From Bacteroidales bacterium (lineage in GTDB: Bacteria; Bacteroidota; Bacteroidia; Bacteroidales; UBA932), in NCBI GenBank assembly GCA_017412645.1, contig JAFPWX010000022.1, forward strand, positions 124,001 through 188,000: a DNA stretch of 64,000 bases, given 5' to 3'. A program made the position numbers and the translations under genes. Below, piece after piece: positions 24,074-33,647 of the stretch. The notes beneath the pieces are model-generated. The model ran no database searches. It had not been told where the DNA came from and worked only from the letters and a program-made list of their open reading frames with translations. Numbering within the stretch: the stretch's first letter is position 1; every line of letters begins with the position of its first letter.

Positions 24074-25234
24074 CTATGTTGTGTATTCTGGCAGATTGGT
24101 GAATGTGGGCAATACGCCACCACGCTCATATTCGCGGCGGAACTTGAAGGTCGCTTCGTTCAGTTCCCCTGCCGAAAACTTCGGCGAGGCCTCTGACATA
24201 GAAATCTTCTCCGGCTCACCGCCCGCAGGGATATAGTATTTCTCGGCGGACCGTAGAAATGCCAGCCAGAGGCGCCGCTCTTCGGCCGTCGAAATCGGAC
24301 CGCTGGAGGCCTCGAAAATCGTATCGGGATTGGTGTCGAGAGAGCGACGGAGTCTTCCGTTAATGAATTCCGAAGGTTCATATCCCCCAAGGAAACGGAA
24401 TCCGCCAATAGCGTGAATGGAGTCCACTCCCCCGAGGTCATTGACGAAGGCGAAACTTGCTGAAGCTGTGCGCCCGTTGTGAACGACATACCGCACGGTC
24501 GGATATGTCCGTATCGTAATGGTTTGCAGGGCTCCCGTGGCGCCAGGCGCAGTTCGGGTTATTGACAGCGCGACATCCCAGGCGACAATGTGGCCGCCTT
24601 CGCCAGAATCATGGCCTTCAATCCAGGCCTTTGACATATTGAGGACGCAGAGCCAGGTCTGCGACTGGTCCAAGCTGTCGTTCAGAACCATGTTTCCCTG
24701 CTGACCGTCCGCATAATACACCGTGATATTCTTCTTTATCTTATAGGTATAGGTTCCGGAGATATTTCCAAGGCCGGCCCACGCTATTGCAAGGAATTCG
24801 AGTGCTCCCGGATAGGTCTTCCTGATCTGCGGAGCCTGCGAAAGAAGTCTCTCCGCCAGTATATCGGCCGCATCATCAGCATCCACGCTCCTGTCCATAA
24901 TGAAGCCTTTGACAGCCGGGAAGGTTACTTCGTCAACCATATCATTATTGCTGTCCACGATGCGTAATGTCACTTCAGACAATACCGTAGTGATTAAGCC
25001 ATCATTGCTGGACGGCAAGTCTGCCGATGCAAGCGGCAGCGCATCCAGCACTTCTGCGAGATCCAGGGTATGGGAATTGCCGTCGGCTATGGCCTTGAGT
25101 TCGAAGCTCGCCAGCTCCACGCCGTCATCGGTTACGATCAGATGGAGCGTTTCGCCCGCGTCCAACGTGTACGTAAGTTCTCCGGCATTGCCTGAGAGGA
25201 TAGGTATGGCTGAGCTATATGACAGGCTTCCCAT
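24074..25234 (-). CDS. phage tail-tip protein
   Basis: 386 residues, predominantly beta with no membrane segment; the first 120 residues look like an Ig- or carbohydrate-binding-like sandwich (GELTYTLDAGETLHLIVTDDG). It lies three bases from paralogue A and 55 bases downstream of the 502-residue tail gene, in the tail-tip/baseplate part of the late operon. No named family is recognised; an adaptor between tail tube and the diversified tip protein is a reasonable guess. Confidence 0.65.
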   Translation of the reverse strand: MGSLSYSSAIPILSGNAGELTYTLDAGETLHLIVTDDGVELASFELKAIADGNSHTLDLAEVLDALPLASADLPSSNDGLITTVLSEVTLRIVDSNNDMVDEVTFPAVKGFIMDRSVDADDAADILAERLLSQAPQIRKTYPGALEFLAIAWAGLGNISGTYTYKIKKNITVYYADGQQGNMVLNDSLDQSQTWLCVLNMSKAWIEGHDSGEGGHIVAWDVALSITRTAPGATGALQTITIRTYPTVRYVVHNGRTASASFAFVNDLGGVDSIHAIGGFRFLGGYEPSEFINGRLRRSLDTNPDTIFEASSGPISTAEERRLWLAFLRSAEKYYIPAGGEPEKISMSEASPKFSAGELNEATFKFRREYERGGVLPTFTNLPEYTT

Positions 25235-25289
25235 AATTGCTTCTTTTTTGCAAAGTTACTTTCCGGGCAGACTCCGGAAAGGACACCCA

Positions 25290-26798
25290 TTATGGGCATT
25301 CCACGAATTCGCCCCTGCAGGAAACAAGACCTCTTTTGGCGGTGATGTCGAATGTTAGCTTCTTGACAAGCCAAAGGCGTCCGGAGAATTGAACCTTTTG
25401 CCAGAACCGGAAAGCGGCAATGTCCGATACTGAAAGGTTTAAACCGGCCGTAATTGTATCTTTGTCGGTATTGATGAACTGTGCGAAAGTGGCGTGCAAA
25501 TCGTCAAATATCCGCTGCGAGCGAATAGGATATGCGCTGTTCTGCCATCCCGAACCATATCCATAAGTTTTATTGTCAACCAGTTGGCTATTATGAAGAG
25601 TGCCTATATACATTTTCGTTGGAAGGTCCGTCTGAGACACGGCATATACCGGCTCGATTGCAGGGAGCATTTTCGGAGTTCTGGTGATGCTGCTTCCACT
25701 CTTGGACAGGATTTCGCAGGGCACGCAACGTATAGGGATGAATGGTGAACTATTGTCTACGATTTCATCCTCGCTTCCGGTTCCGACAGAGACGACAGCC
25801 AACCCTTCCCTGTGAACCGTATCCACGAGACGCTCGTAAGTTGAGATTCCGTCCACGGTGCAGTTCTCTTTCTTTATCGAGAATATATCTTCGCCTTCAT
25901 TGGTTACTTTGAATGCTTTATAATCATTGGTCGCGGCCGAAAACATATTATTCATATTCGCAACCGTTGTTTCACCTTGGTTTGCGGCAGCGGTCGCTTC
26001 GCTTCCTGCTGAACCCTCTTCTGAGCCAAAACCGAAACGGTACCCTTTCGCAATCATCTTCCTCGCCTCAAACACATCCGACACCTTGGACTCCCAGTCC
26101 AGGGAATCGGTGACAGGTGATATCAAGATGTCGTGTAATCTCTTGAGGTACAACCTGTTTCCGTCGCGGAACACGGCCATACAAAAGGTCTTGGCCACCG
26201 CTTGAAGCAATTCCAGGAATGACACGTCCGGAAGTTGAGCAGCCGGTGAGGTATAAGTGCGTGTAACAGGAAAAACCCATTGACCAAGAATATGGATAAT
26301 CGGGAAGGCCTCCATAACAAGAAAGGGGACTATTGATAGGATATCATTAACTGAAACCGCAGTCATAACATTGTCAAGAATCTTCTCGTCACCAGTCTCT
26401 GCCACGCGTGATGGCAGGATGGTTTTTATCCAGTCTCCGGAGGCTGAAGTTGCATTGTATATCTTATTCCGCCGCAGCGAGGCTAAACGGTTCCCGGAGA
26501 ATCCGTATTCCAGAAAACCGTCTTCGGTGACGGCATCGAACTCAAGGGTACCACTCATCAGTTCCACGCCGTCAAGTACCAGAGAGACTGCAAGCGAATG
26601 GACCGACGGGAGCATCTTGAGTGCCGGCAGGTAGCCGAAGACAATGCAGTTATCCATGGTGGGAGGGAACTGCAAAGAGGTGCTGAACGTGTTCGGAATG
26701 TAATCCTGACAGAATATCGGATTCTCCATCTCGAACTCGACGCTGGTGTCCGGTCGGACATCCAGTTCTTTTCCGGCGTCTGTAATGATTCGTAGCAT
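25290..26798 (-). CDS. phage tail protein, distal-tail/hub-like
   Basis: 502 residues. It directly follows the tape measure gene, the place usually taken by the distal tail protein and tail hub. The N-terminal part (residues 1-130) is beta-rich with EFEMENPIFCQDYIPNTFST and YGFSGNRLASLRRNKIY. A central part with LLQAVAKTFCMAVFRDGNRLYLKRL fits hub proteins that carry a short helix and beta layer. The C-terminal FRFWQKVQFSGRLWLVKKLTF is beta again. Family not identified with certainty; position is the main evidence. Confidence 0.68.
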   Translation of the reverse strand: MLRIITDAGKELDVRPDTSVEFEMENPIFCQDYIPNTFSTSLQFPPTMDNCIVFGYLPALKMLPSVHSLAVSLVLDGVELMSGTLEFDAVTEDGFLEYGFSGNRLASLRRNKIYNATSASGDWIKTILPSRVAETGDEKILDNVMTAVSVNDILSIVPFLVMEAFPIIHILGQWVFPVTRTYTSPAAQLPDVSFLELLQAVAKTFCMAVFRDGNRLYLKRLHDILISPVTDSLDWESKVSDVFEARKMIAKGYRFGFGSEEGSAGSEATAAANQGETTVANMNNMFSAATNDYKAFKVTNEGEDIFSIKKENCTVDGISTYERLVDTVHREGLAVVSVGTGSEDEIVDNSSPFIPIRCVPCEILSKSGSSITRTPKMLPAIEPVYAVSQTDLPTKMYIGTLHNSQLVDNKTYGYGSGWQNSAYPIRSQRIFDDLHATFAQFINTDKDTITAGLNLSVSDIAAFRFWQKVQFSGRLWLVKKLTFDITAKRGLVSCRGEFVECP

Positions 26799-26802
26799 TC
26801 TG

Positions 26803-29800
26803 TTATGGCTTTATTTTCCCTCGTTCAAGTTGCTGCTGCCGCTTGTTAAACACTTCCTCAAAGCCGTTCAGGCCGGTCATAGTCATAATCGCCGGAATCG
26901 GGTTGTCCATCTTGACGAGTATCTCGCCAAGCATTGATTTCACCTCCGACATGTCTGCCTCTGGGATGTCTGCCGCGCTGGGACGGCCGGAAGGTGTGCC
27001 CTGTGTAACATAGCCGCCGGATGCAAGGCCGCAGGTTTGCGCCGGATAGGTGGCGCTGAGATTGAGGCTCTTGAGGGTACCCATCCTGCGGGCGTTCTCT
27101 ATCTGGGCCAGGACCGGCGCAATGGAAGGATTGCTCACTCCGTCAGCCGGGACGACGTATTCCATACCATCCTCCCCTACGAGTATTGTCGGCCGGCCGA
27201 TGAAGCCACGCCTTCCAGGTGCGACCGACGCCTTATAGCCTTTCCCGTCCTGGGCCCTGTTCACGGATACCAGGCCGCCTTCGGCATATCCAACCGGAGT
27301 CGCTGATATCATCGCCACCTGGGCGGCTCCGAGCGCGGCCATTATGGCAGCAGGTACCACGCCGGCAGGCCAGCCCCCGAACTCCACGAAGGTTTTCAGG
27401 GTGGCCAGGGCGGAATCGATGGTGGCCTGCACGATGGCCAGCTTCTTTTCCCGCTGCGCCTGCTGAAGCTTCATATCGTCGGATTTCTGCTGCTGCTCCT
27501 TCTCCATCCGCTCGATCTCGGCGTCGTATTGCACCTGGCTCATGAGTCCGGAATCGAGACGCTTCTTCAGCTTTTCTTTCTTATCGTCCTGGATCTTGAC
27601 ATATTCGTCGTATTCCTTATTCTCACGGTCGTTCACGAGTTTGATAGCCTGGGCTGCGAGCTTATACCCTTCCTGTGCGGCGCCGCCTATGCCGCCGAGA
27701 ATGGTGGACATATCCTTGGCGCTGAGCGTTCCTTTCTCCAGGTTCAGGAAGAGCTGGTCCCAGTCGGACTGGGAGATGCCGAAAAGAGAACCGCCGCTGC
27801 CTCCCTTGAAGAGATTGGCCAGGTTCTGCAGACCCCCTTTCTTCGACAGATTGTCAACGTTCGCCTTCGCCTCGGCCAGCTGCTTGCGGAGTTCTGCCAG
27901 CATCGCCGCATACTGCGCCTTCTGTTCTTTGGTAAGGTTCGAATCTTCGGTTTCGACAATCTTATCAATGATGGATATCTGTGATTCTATATATGCAAGA
28001 TTGGCAGCAGCGGTGTCTGAGGCCTGTTTCCTTTGAATCTCTGCCTTGCGGTGAGCAGGTGTTGTCGCAAGATTCAACTCGTAAGCATCTTCTTCCTGAA
28101 TCTTCGCAATTATTGTTTTGTACCTCGTGTCAAGATCCTTCTTTTCCGCCTCGATGGCATCGATGCGAATCTTGCGGAGATTGTTCTGATGCTGCTTCTC
28201 GGCAGCCTCCACTACTTTCTCGTAGTCCTTAATGGTCTCTTTGTTCTTTTCATACCCCTCCATTTCGGTCTCAAAGCGGAGGTCCTCGGCCGCTTCCTGA
28301 GCCTTCGCCCGCTCTTCGTGTGTTTCCGATATGGAAATATACAGCTGGGCTGCCGCCTTCTCGGACTCAAGGAACTTCTTCCTTCGCTCCTCTTCCTTCT
28401 TGGCAGATTCTTCATTCTTTTTTTGTACCTCTTGATTGTGTTTGAGGGTGGAATCCTGCATATCGGCTTCTATCTTGGCCCGGTCGGCTCCGGACTCCTT
28501 CCCAAGAGCGAGACGCGCCTTATATGCCGATTGCTCCGCCTGATACATCGCTTCCTGGAATTCGGTCTCGGATGCAATCTCGCCGTCGTTATAGCGCCGT
28601 GTGATTGAGGCCTTTTCCTTCAGATAGGCTTCATCGCTACTGAGGTTCCAGGACTTTTTGCCACTGTCGCTTCCTCCGGATGTGGTCGCACTGGAGGAAG
28701 TAGGCGCAGAACCTGTCGAAACTGTTCCAGTACTGGTCGTCGCCGTATCGTCCATAACAAGCCTGCCGAGTGCAGACTGGTGTTGGGCTATATTCTTTTC
28801 GAGTTCCTTCAAGGCCTTCTCTTGGCGTTTTTTCTCCTTTTTATCAGAAGTCGCAGCGAGTCTTTCCTTGAGAGCGTCCGCCGCCGTCATATATTCCAGC
28901 AGCTTGGCGTTGGCCGCTTCTGCAGCTTCCTCGGCGCTATCGAAAGTGGTCTTATAATACTCCACCAGACCGTCAACCGCCTTTTCCTGACTGATCTGAC
29001 CGCCACTCACCAGGTCAGTAATGCCCTGAATGGCCATGCGGGTATAATCGACGATGCTCTTGAGCACGCCGGTGGTGCCGCGAAGCGTGAGCACGAACCT
29101 CTCCCAAGCGGATTTCAGTGACAGAACCGACCCTTCGAGGGTGTTCATCCTGGTTTCTGCGAGTTCTTTGAGGGCCCCGTCCGTCAGTTCCAGTTCGTTG
29201 CGCAGTTCGGCTGCCGAATCCGCCCCGCGCAGGAACGAATTGAATGCTGCCACGGACCGTTTGTCAGTCAGTTCGAGGGTGGTGGCCAGATCGATACCCT
29301 TTGCGTCCAGGGTCTGGAGCCCGGATATGAGCTCATCGAAGTTGCTGACAGGACCGCCCAGGGATTTCGCGAGGTCTCCGTTGGCGTCGGCCAGCTTCAG
29401 GAAGATATTTCTCGTGGCAGTAGCGGCCGAGGATGCGTCAAAGCCAGAATTGGCCAGGACACCCAGCAGGGCGGTAGTATCCTTGACGCTGAAACCGAAG
29501 GTCTTGGCCACCGGGCCGACGGTGCTCATGGCAGACTGGAGATATCCGAAGTTGAGAGCGCTCTTGTTGGTGGAAAGCGCCAGGGCGGCAAGGGTATCCT
29601 CCGTGTCCGTAGCACTGAGCTCGAACATACGAAGTGTCGCACCTGCGAGAGCAGCTGCTTCCGGAAGATCCGCTCCGACCGCCGTTGCGAAGTTCAGCAC
29701 CGGCTCTTCCATGGCTTTTATCTGGCCCTTGTTGAACCCGAGCTTTGCGAGTTCCGTCTGAAGGGCCGTGACTTCCGATGCCGTATAGCGGGTGCTGCCG

Positions 29801-30426
29801 CCGAGGCGCATGGCCTCATTGGTAAGATCCTCCATCTCCTTCACGTTTACTCCGAGAATGGTCGAAAGGTTGACGTTCGCCTGCTCAAAGTCCTTCATGG
29901 TATTGACGGCGCTGCCAAAGACCTTGGTCAGACCGGCCACTACACCGGCAGCTGCCGCCCATCCGGCCTTGATGCCGGCAAGCCCCTTCATCGCCTTGCC
30001 TGTATCCCCGGCCTGGGTCTTCAGCTCCCGCATCCGGTCCTTGGTCTTCCTGAGCTCTTCGTTGTATTTTGTGAACTCGGGAGTACCAGGCTTGAGGTTC
30101 CGGAGCGTCGCGCTTACAGTCCGGGCGTGCGAAGCCAGCTCCTTCATCGTCATGCCGGTAATGCTCAGGCGGCGCTCATAGTCGGCATAATTCGACTGCA
30201 GGTTCTTGAGGGCGCTCCTGTGAGCGTTCAGTTCCTTATCCAGAGTCTTGACCTGGTTGGATTCCTCGCCATACTGTTTGACGAGTTTCTTCCTCTCTTT
30301 CTCAAGGTCGGAGATAGTGGATTTGGTCTTGGTGATTTCGCCGCGAAGCGAGGCCATGTTCTTTCTGGTCTCGTCTCCGTTGATTATGAGGTTCAGACGA
30401 AGGTCTTCTTCTTTGATTCGTGCCAT
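26803..30426 (-). CDS. phage tail tape measure protein, TP901 family
   Basis: 1207 residues, the longest gene of the late operon. Residues 1-140 are coiled coil (NMASLRGEITKTKSTISDLE). The TP901 core lies at about 175-420 (NLSTILGVNVKEMEDLTNEA, TRYTASEVTALQTELAKLG, GATLRMFELS, VGPVAKTFGFSVKDTTALLG). A Ser/Thr-rich hinge near 560-600 is followed by long Lys/Glu coiled coils and hydrophobic helices near 1020-1050 (WPAGVVPAAIMAALGAAQVA). The protein sets tail length; at roughly 1.5 Angstrom per residue this gives a tail in the order of 180 nm. Confidence 0.93.
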   Translation of the reverse strand: MARIKEEDLRLNLIINGDETRKNMASLRGEITKTKSTISDLEKERKKLVKQYGEESNQVKTLDKELNAHRSALKNLQSNYADYERRLSITGMTMKELASHARTVSATLRNLKPGTPEFTKYNEELRKTKDRMRELKTQAGDTGKAMKGLAGIKAGWAAAAGVVAGLTKVFGSAVNTMKDFEQANVNLSTILGVNVKEMEDLTNEAMRLGGSTRYTASEVTALQTELAKLGFNKGQIKAMEEPVLNFATAVGADLPEAAALAGATLRMFELSATDTEDTLAALALSTNKSALNFGYLQSAMSTVGPVAKTFGFSVKDTTALLGVLANSGFDASSAATATRNIFLKLADANGDLAKSLGGPVSNFDELISGLQTLDAKGIDLATTLELTDKRSVAAFNSFLRGADSAAELRNELELTDGALKELAETRMNTLEGSVLSLKSAWERFVLTLRGTTGVLKSIVDYTRMAIQGITDLVSGGQISQEKAVDGLVEYYKTTFDSAEEAAEAANAKLLEYMTAADALKERLAATSDKKEKKRQEKALKELEKNIAQHQSALGRLVMDDTATTSTGTVSTGSAPTSSSATTSGGSDSGKKSWNLSSDEAYLKEKASITRRYNDGEIASETEFQEAMYQAEQSAYKARLALGKESGADRAKIEADMQDSTLKHNQEVQKKNEESAKKEEERRKKFLESEKAAAQLYISISETHEERAKAQEAAEDLRFETEMEGYEKNKETIKDYEKVVEAAEKQHQNNLRKIRIDAIEAEKKDLDTRYKTIIAKIQEEDAYELNLATTPAHRKAEIQRKQASDTAAANLAYIESQISIIDKIVETEDSNLTKEQKAQYAAMLAELRKQLAEAKANVDNLSKKGGLQNLANLFKGGSGGSLFGISQSDWDQLFLNLEKGTLSAKDMSTILGGIGGAAQEGYKLAAQAIKLVNDRENKEYDEYVKIQDDKKEKLKKRLDSGLMSQVQYDAEIERMEKEQQQKSDDMKLQQAQREKKLAIVQATIDSALATLKTFVEFGGWPAGVVPAAIMAALGAAQVAMISATPVGYAEGGLVSVNRAQDGKGYKASVAPGRRGFIGRPTILVGEDGMEYVVPADGVSNPSIAPVLAQIENARRMGTLKSLNLSATYPAQTCGLASGGYVTQGTPSGRPSAADIPEADMSEVKSMLGEILVKMDNPIPAIMTMTGLNGFEEVFNKRQQQLERGKIKP

Positions 30427-30481
30427 GGATTACCGGTTCTATGGCACAAAAATAGCCACTCGAAAGTGGCTTAAAAGGACA

Positions 30482-30991
30482 TCACATATGCACGGACATA
30501 CCTCGCTTCACCGACGGTAGATGCCATTCGAGCTCATCTGTTAGGTATGCTCTAAGCGTATCAAGAAATGCGGCATCTTTGGAACTGAGGCCGACATTAT
30601 CAAGCGGAACCTTCATAAAGTTTGGTCCATGGACGCGGCCCGGCATAATGCCGGTAATCTTAACCACGTAGTAGTTGTCATAGCAATATATTGCTAAATC
30701 ATATCTCAAGTCCACCCGATATGTCTTATTTGCTTCTAAAGAGGGGATTCGAAGATCATAATCAGCATACATCAAGCTCTGACTATATACATAGTCATAG
30801 CACCTCGTGACTTGAGATTCCTTTGTAGGATAATTCCATAGTACCTCAAATGCCCTTTTGTATAACTCACTCCTGCTCACCCCCGGCATCTCCACTGTCT
30901 TTTCCACCTTCCAGGCATCATCACCCCACTGCCCGAATGCCGCAAGGCTCGTACAAAGAATAAGAAGGGTTATGATTACCAGGCGTTTCAT
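30482..30991 (-). CDS. secreted DUF4468-like protein inside the tail operon (moron candidate)
   Basis: 169 residues with a strong Sec signal peptide (KRLVIITLLILCTSLAAFGQ). Mature part VEKTVEMPGVSRSELYKRAFEVLW resembles the start of Bacteroidota DUF4468 domains (TBP-like fold), proteins normally found in host envelopes. Its codon use and local base composition are more AT-rich than its phage neighbours. Being exported, it cannot be an ordinary virion assembly part; it may be a lysogenic conversion or superinfection-exclusion gene picked up between the connector and tape measure genes. It is in the same orientation as the operon. Confidence 0.7.
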   Translation of the reverse strand: MKRLVIITLLILCTSLAAFGQWGDDAWKVEKTVEMPGVSRSELYKRAFEVLWNYPTKESQVTRCYDYVYSQSLMYADYDLRIPSLEANKTYRVDLRYDLAIYCYDNYYVVKITGIMPGRVHGPNFMKVPLDNVGLSSKDAAFLDTLRAYLTDELEWHLPSVKRGMSVHM

Positions 30992-31044
30992 CTGTCACAA
31001 ACATACAAAAAAGATTTTGCAAATGCAATGCCTTTGCAATAATA

Positions 31045-31434
31045 TTACGTACCGGAGAGGAATTTCGACCGGATTTCGTCAATTTCCTCCTTGAGCGCAG
31101 CCTGCATCAAGGAAGTAAATTCGGTCATCAGGCGGTCCGCCACCCGGTTGTACATCTTCATCACCGGGCGGTTGTGGATCCGGCGCCGGTGGGCCTTCTG
31201 CTGGCCGGAAAGACGGGGCATATCCAGGAAACGTTCGTATGCCGGGTGAACGAACTCTATCACCCCGTCGAAGTCGCCGTCCGAACCCTTGGCCACGGCC
31301 GAACGGTGCGACAACAGGTAGCCGGTGCGGTCGGTGAGCACGCTGCGGATTCTGGAGGTCTGGCCCTGAAGGAAGTTTTCGGCCTCCTCGTTCAGGACCT
31401 TATGGATGAACCTTGCCCGGACCAGATCTGCCAT
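31045..31434 (-). CDS. phage head-tail joining protein, unassigned
   Basis: 129 residues, basic and helical (HKVLNEEAENFLQGQTSRIR; VMKMYNRVADRLMTEF). It is the last of a run of connector-region genes after the portal. Size and place fit a HK97-gp10-like or tail completion protein, but I see no diagnostic motif. Four bases separate it from the upstream gene. Confidence 0.6.
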   Translation of the reverse strand: MADLVRARFIHKVLNEEAENFLQGQTSRIRSVLTDRTGYLLSHRSAVAKGSDGDFDGVIEFVHPAYERFLDMPRLSGQQKAHRRRIHNRPVMKMYNRVADRLMTEFTSLMQAALKEEIDEIRSKFLSGT

Positions 31435-31437
31435 GGC

Positions 31438-31887
31438 TTATTCGAAAGAGAGTGAGAGAGAGTATCCGTTCCAGCTGCTGAACACCTTGACCTCCGGACG
31501 CACCTCGGCATCGGTGAGCGTGACTCCGGACAGGCCATCGCAACCGTCGGAGTCTTCCCGTATTTTCGACAGGATATCGTCCGCCACATCCAGGCAGCGG
31601 TCATACTGTTCGCGCTCCAGGATGTCGGTCTTGCCGTCCCCGAGGTCCTTTTCCAGGATAAAGAATGCGGCATCGATGATGTACCTGCGGGGCGAGTCCG
31701 GATCCAGGAAGTTCACCCTTGCCTCCGGGCGTACCGCAAGCACCTGGATACTGGCAAGAGTTGTAAGCCGGGGCGCGGCGTCCTCCTGGCCGGTGACGTA
31801 GTTGAAGTGAACATCCGGGCGCTCCGGCAGGCTGAAGTCCCGCAGATACCCGTTAATCCTTTTTAGCTTTCTTAAGATTCCGTTCAT
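31438..31887 (-). CDS. phage connector/tail terminator-region protein, unassigned
   Basis: 149 residues with alternating beta strands and a helix (REQYDRCLDVADDILSKIRED), reminiscent of tail terminator folds. The first codons overlap the end of the upstream 298-residue gene by 35 bases. A minor tail or terminator role is suggested by position between portal and tape measure. Confidence 0.6.
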   Translation of the reverse strand: MNGILRKLKRINGYLRDFSLPERPDVHFNYVTGQEDAAPRLTTLASIQVLAVRPEARVNFLDPDSPRRYIIDAAFFILEKDLGDGKTDILEREQYDRCLDVADDILSKIREDSDGCDGLSGVTLTDAEVRPEVKVFSSWNGYSLSLSFE

Positions 31888-32749
31888 TGCGCTGGTTTTC
31901 TTTGTAGTTTGACCACATGTGAAGGATTATGGTCATCAGCGGTGCTTCATCCACCGCATCCATATTGCCGATGGTGCCCTCCCTCGCTATCTGCAGCAAC
32001 AGGTCATTCCAGGTGGTCTTCTGACCGTCGGATTCTTCGCCGCCAGAGAAAAGCAGGCCGAGGTCTACGGATTCGCCGCCAAGCGTCAGCTTTTCCGTCT
32101 GGAGGAAGTTGATGCAGCTGGCGAACCAGAGCATTATCAGGTTCTTTTGCCACGGAAGCATAGCGAATACCGCCTTGACATCGTCCTCGAAGGTGTCAAC
32201 CCTGACTGGCCGCACCTTGCGGCCGGCCTTGTTGGCGTTCATTGAACGCGGCCGATAGAGATGGGCTATGCATTCGTCGAGCGCTGCGGGGTCTTCCGTC
32301 TCGAAGAAGGTGTTCAGGGCCATAGCCGCGCTCCGGAACTCCCCGAACGTCAGGTCCTGGCATAGGGTAGCGGGGCCGCAGAGCGAACGGCCGCCACACT
32401 TCACGCTTTGCAGGGGATTCTGGATGCTCCGGAACGATAGCTGCGGGACGGTGTCGTCTTCCGGAGTATTATAATATATATAGGAAATGAGGTTGCAAAG
32501 AGTGTTTAGATTCTCCACTACGGCACTGTTCACGGCTGCGGCGCGGGATGGGCCCCGCTGCAGGCCGATGAGCCGGTAAACCACCAGTACTTCGAACTGC
32601 CGCCGGGTGAGTTCTCCCTTGGCGAGCCGCTCGTACTGCTGGAAGATATACCGCACCTGTGAGGCGGACATCTCATCCCAGGATTCGGGCATCTTGAGTG
32701 TCTTGACGGCCGGGCCTCCGGCAGCCGGGGTGAGATCTATCCTTATCAT
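31853..32749 (-). CDS. phage connector-region protein, unassigned
   Basis: 298 residues, largely helical, soluble (MPESWDEMSASQVRYIFQQY at the start; Lys-rich end NLKKAKKD). The start overlaps the upstream stop by four bases (ATGA). Equivalent genes in Bacteroidota phages lie between the DUF6712-like gene and the tape measure; the function is unknown. It could act before the tape measure as a tail assembly chaperone, but no frameshift signal is seen. Confidence 0.6.
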   Translation of the reverse strand: MIRIDLTPAAGGPAVKTLKMPESWDEMSASQVRYIFQQYERLAKGELTRRQFEVLVVYRLIGLQRGPSRAAAVNSAVVENLNTLCNLISYIYYNTPEDDTVPQLSFRSIQNPLQSVKCGGRSLCGPATLCQDLTFGEFRSAAMALNTFFETEDPAALDECIAHLYRPRSMNANKAGRKVRPVRVDTFEDDVKAVFAMLPWQKNLIMLWFASCINFLQTEKLTLGGESVDLGLLFSGGEESDGQKTTWNDLLLQIAREGTIGNMDAVDEAPLMTIILHMWSNYKENQRNERNLKKAKKD

Positions 32750-33645
32750 ACGGTGAAGTATTTGTTTTTCGGGTCGTTCTCCGGAATCAGGGGGAATCCC
32801 TTATATGGGTTCTCCTTCACTTCCGCGAGCACTTCTGATTCGGCCTGTGATGCCTGCTCTTCGAGCTTGGCCACGGCCCAGTCTATCTCTTCAGTGGTCG
32901 CTGCCCGTTTTTCTTTATTACCCTGGTATGACGGGGCGAACTGACGTGCCACCTCGGTCGGGAATACCGACAGGGCCCAGCGGCGGAGCGCCAGTACCAG
33001 GGCCTTCAGCACGATAAATCTACGGGCTGCTGGGAGCAGGGCATCCGGAATCTCGGTCACTCCTGCCTCAGATATGAGCTTTGCCTGCGACTCCTCCATG
33101 AGCGGGACCATCATGAAGAAGGTATACTGGCTGTGAGCCACAGGATAGACCTGTTCCATTGCGGCGAGCGACGGCACCAGCAGCTGCGCGGTCCTCTGGT
33201 ATATCGGAGTCGCTTCCCAATCGGAATCCCGTATTGCCGTCAGATAGCCGAAGAGCGCGTCGAGCGAACGGTAGTAACGTTCCCGCATCTCGCGGTCGTC
33301 ACGGTCGATCATCCACTCGAACGGGACCTTCTCGTTGTCGCCGACGGTCATCTTGCGACCGGAAGCCCCGTGCGTGAGCCCAGTAATCCGGGAGAAGTTG
33401 CAGATGGCAAGGAACGCCACCGGGCGCCTCACCATATCCAGGTACTCCTGGTTTTTCGAACTGATATTTTCCTGGGCGTATATCGCTTCGGCTTTCGCCA
33501 CCACGGCATCTCCAACGACGCGCGCCACCTCCATCTGCGCGGATATCACTTCGGTGGCCACTGCGCTGAAGGGAGTGGCGGCCTGGAAGGTACCGGACAG
33601 TTCGTAAAGCTCGACGGAGCCATTATCATTCTTATTGAAAAGCAT
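32746..33645 (-). CDS. DUF6712-like phage connector protein
   Basis: 299 residues, helical (PVAFLAICNFSRITGLTHG, FIVLKALVLALRRWALSVFP). It directly follows the portal gene (two bases apart), the place of head-tail adaptors. Proteins of this length and helical composition after the portal in Bacteroidota phages are annotated as DUF6712; that assignment is from memory of the family's context and not from a search. Confidence 0.62.
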   Translation of the reverse strand: MLFNKNDNGSVELYELSGTFQAATPFSAVATEVISAQMEVARVVGDAVVAKAEAIYAQENISSKNQEYLDMVRRPVAFLAICNFSRITGLTHGASGRKMTVGDNEKVPFEWMIDRDDREMRERYYRSLDALFGYLTAIRDSDWEATPIYQRTAQLLVPSLAAMEQVYPVAHSQYTFFMMVPLMEESQAKLISEAGVTEIPDALLPAARRFIVLKALVLALRRWALSVFPTEVARQFAPSYQGNKEKRAATTEEIDWAVAKLEEQASQAESEVLAEVKENPYKGFPLIPENDPKNKYFTV

Positions 33646-33647
33646 GG

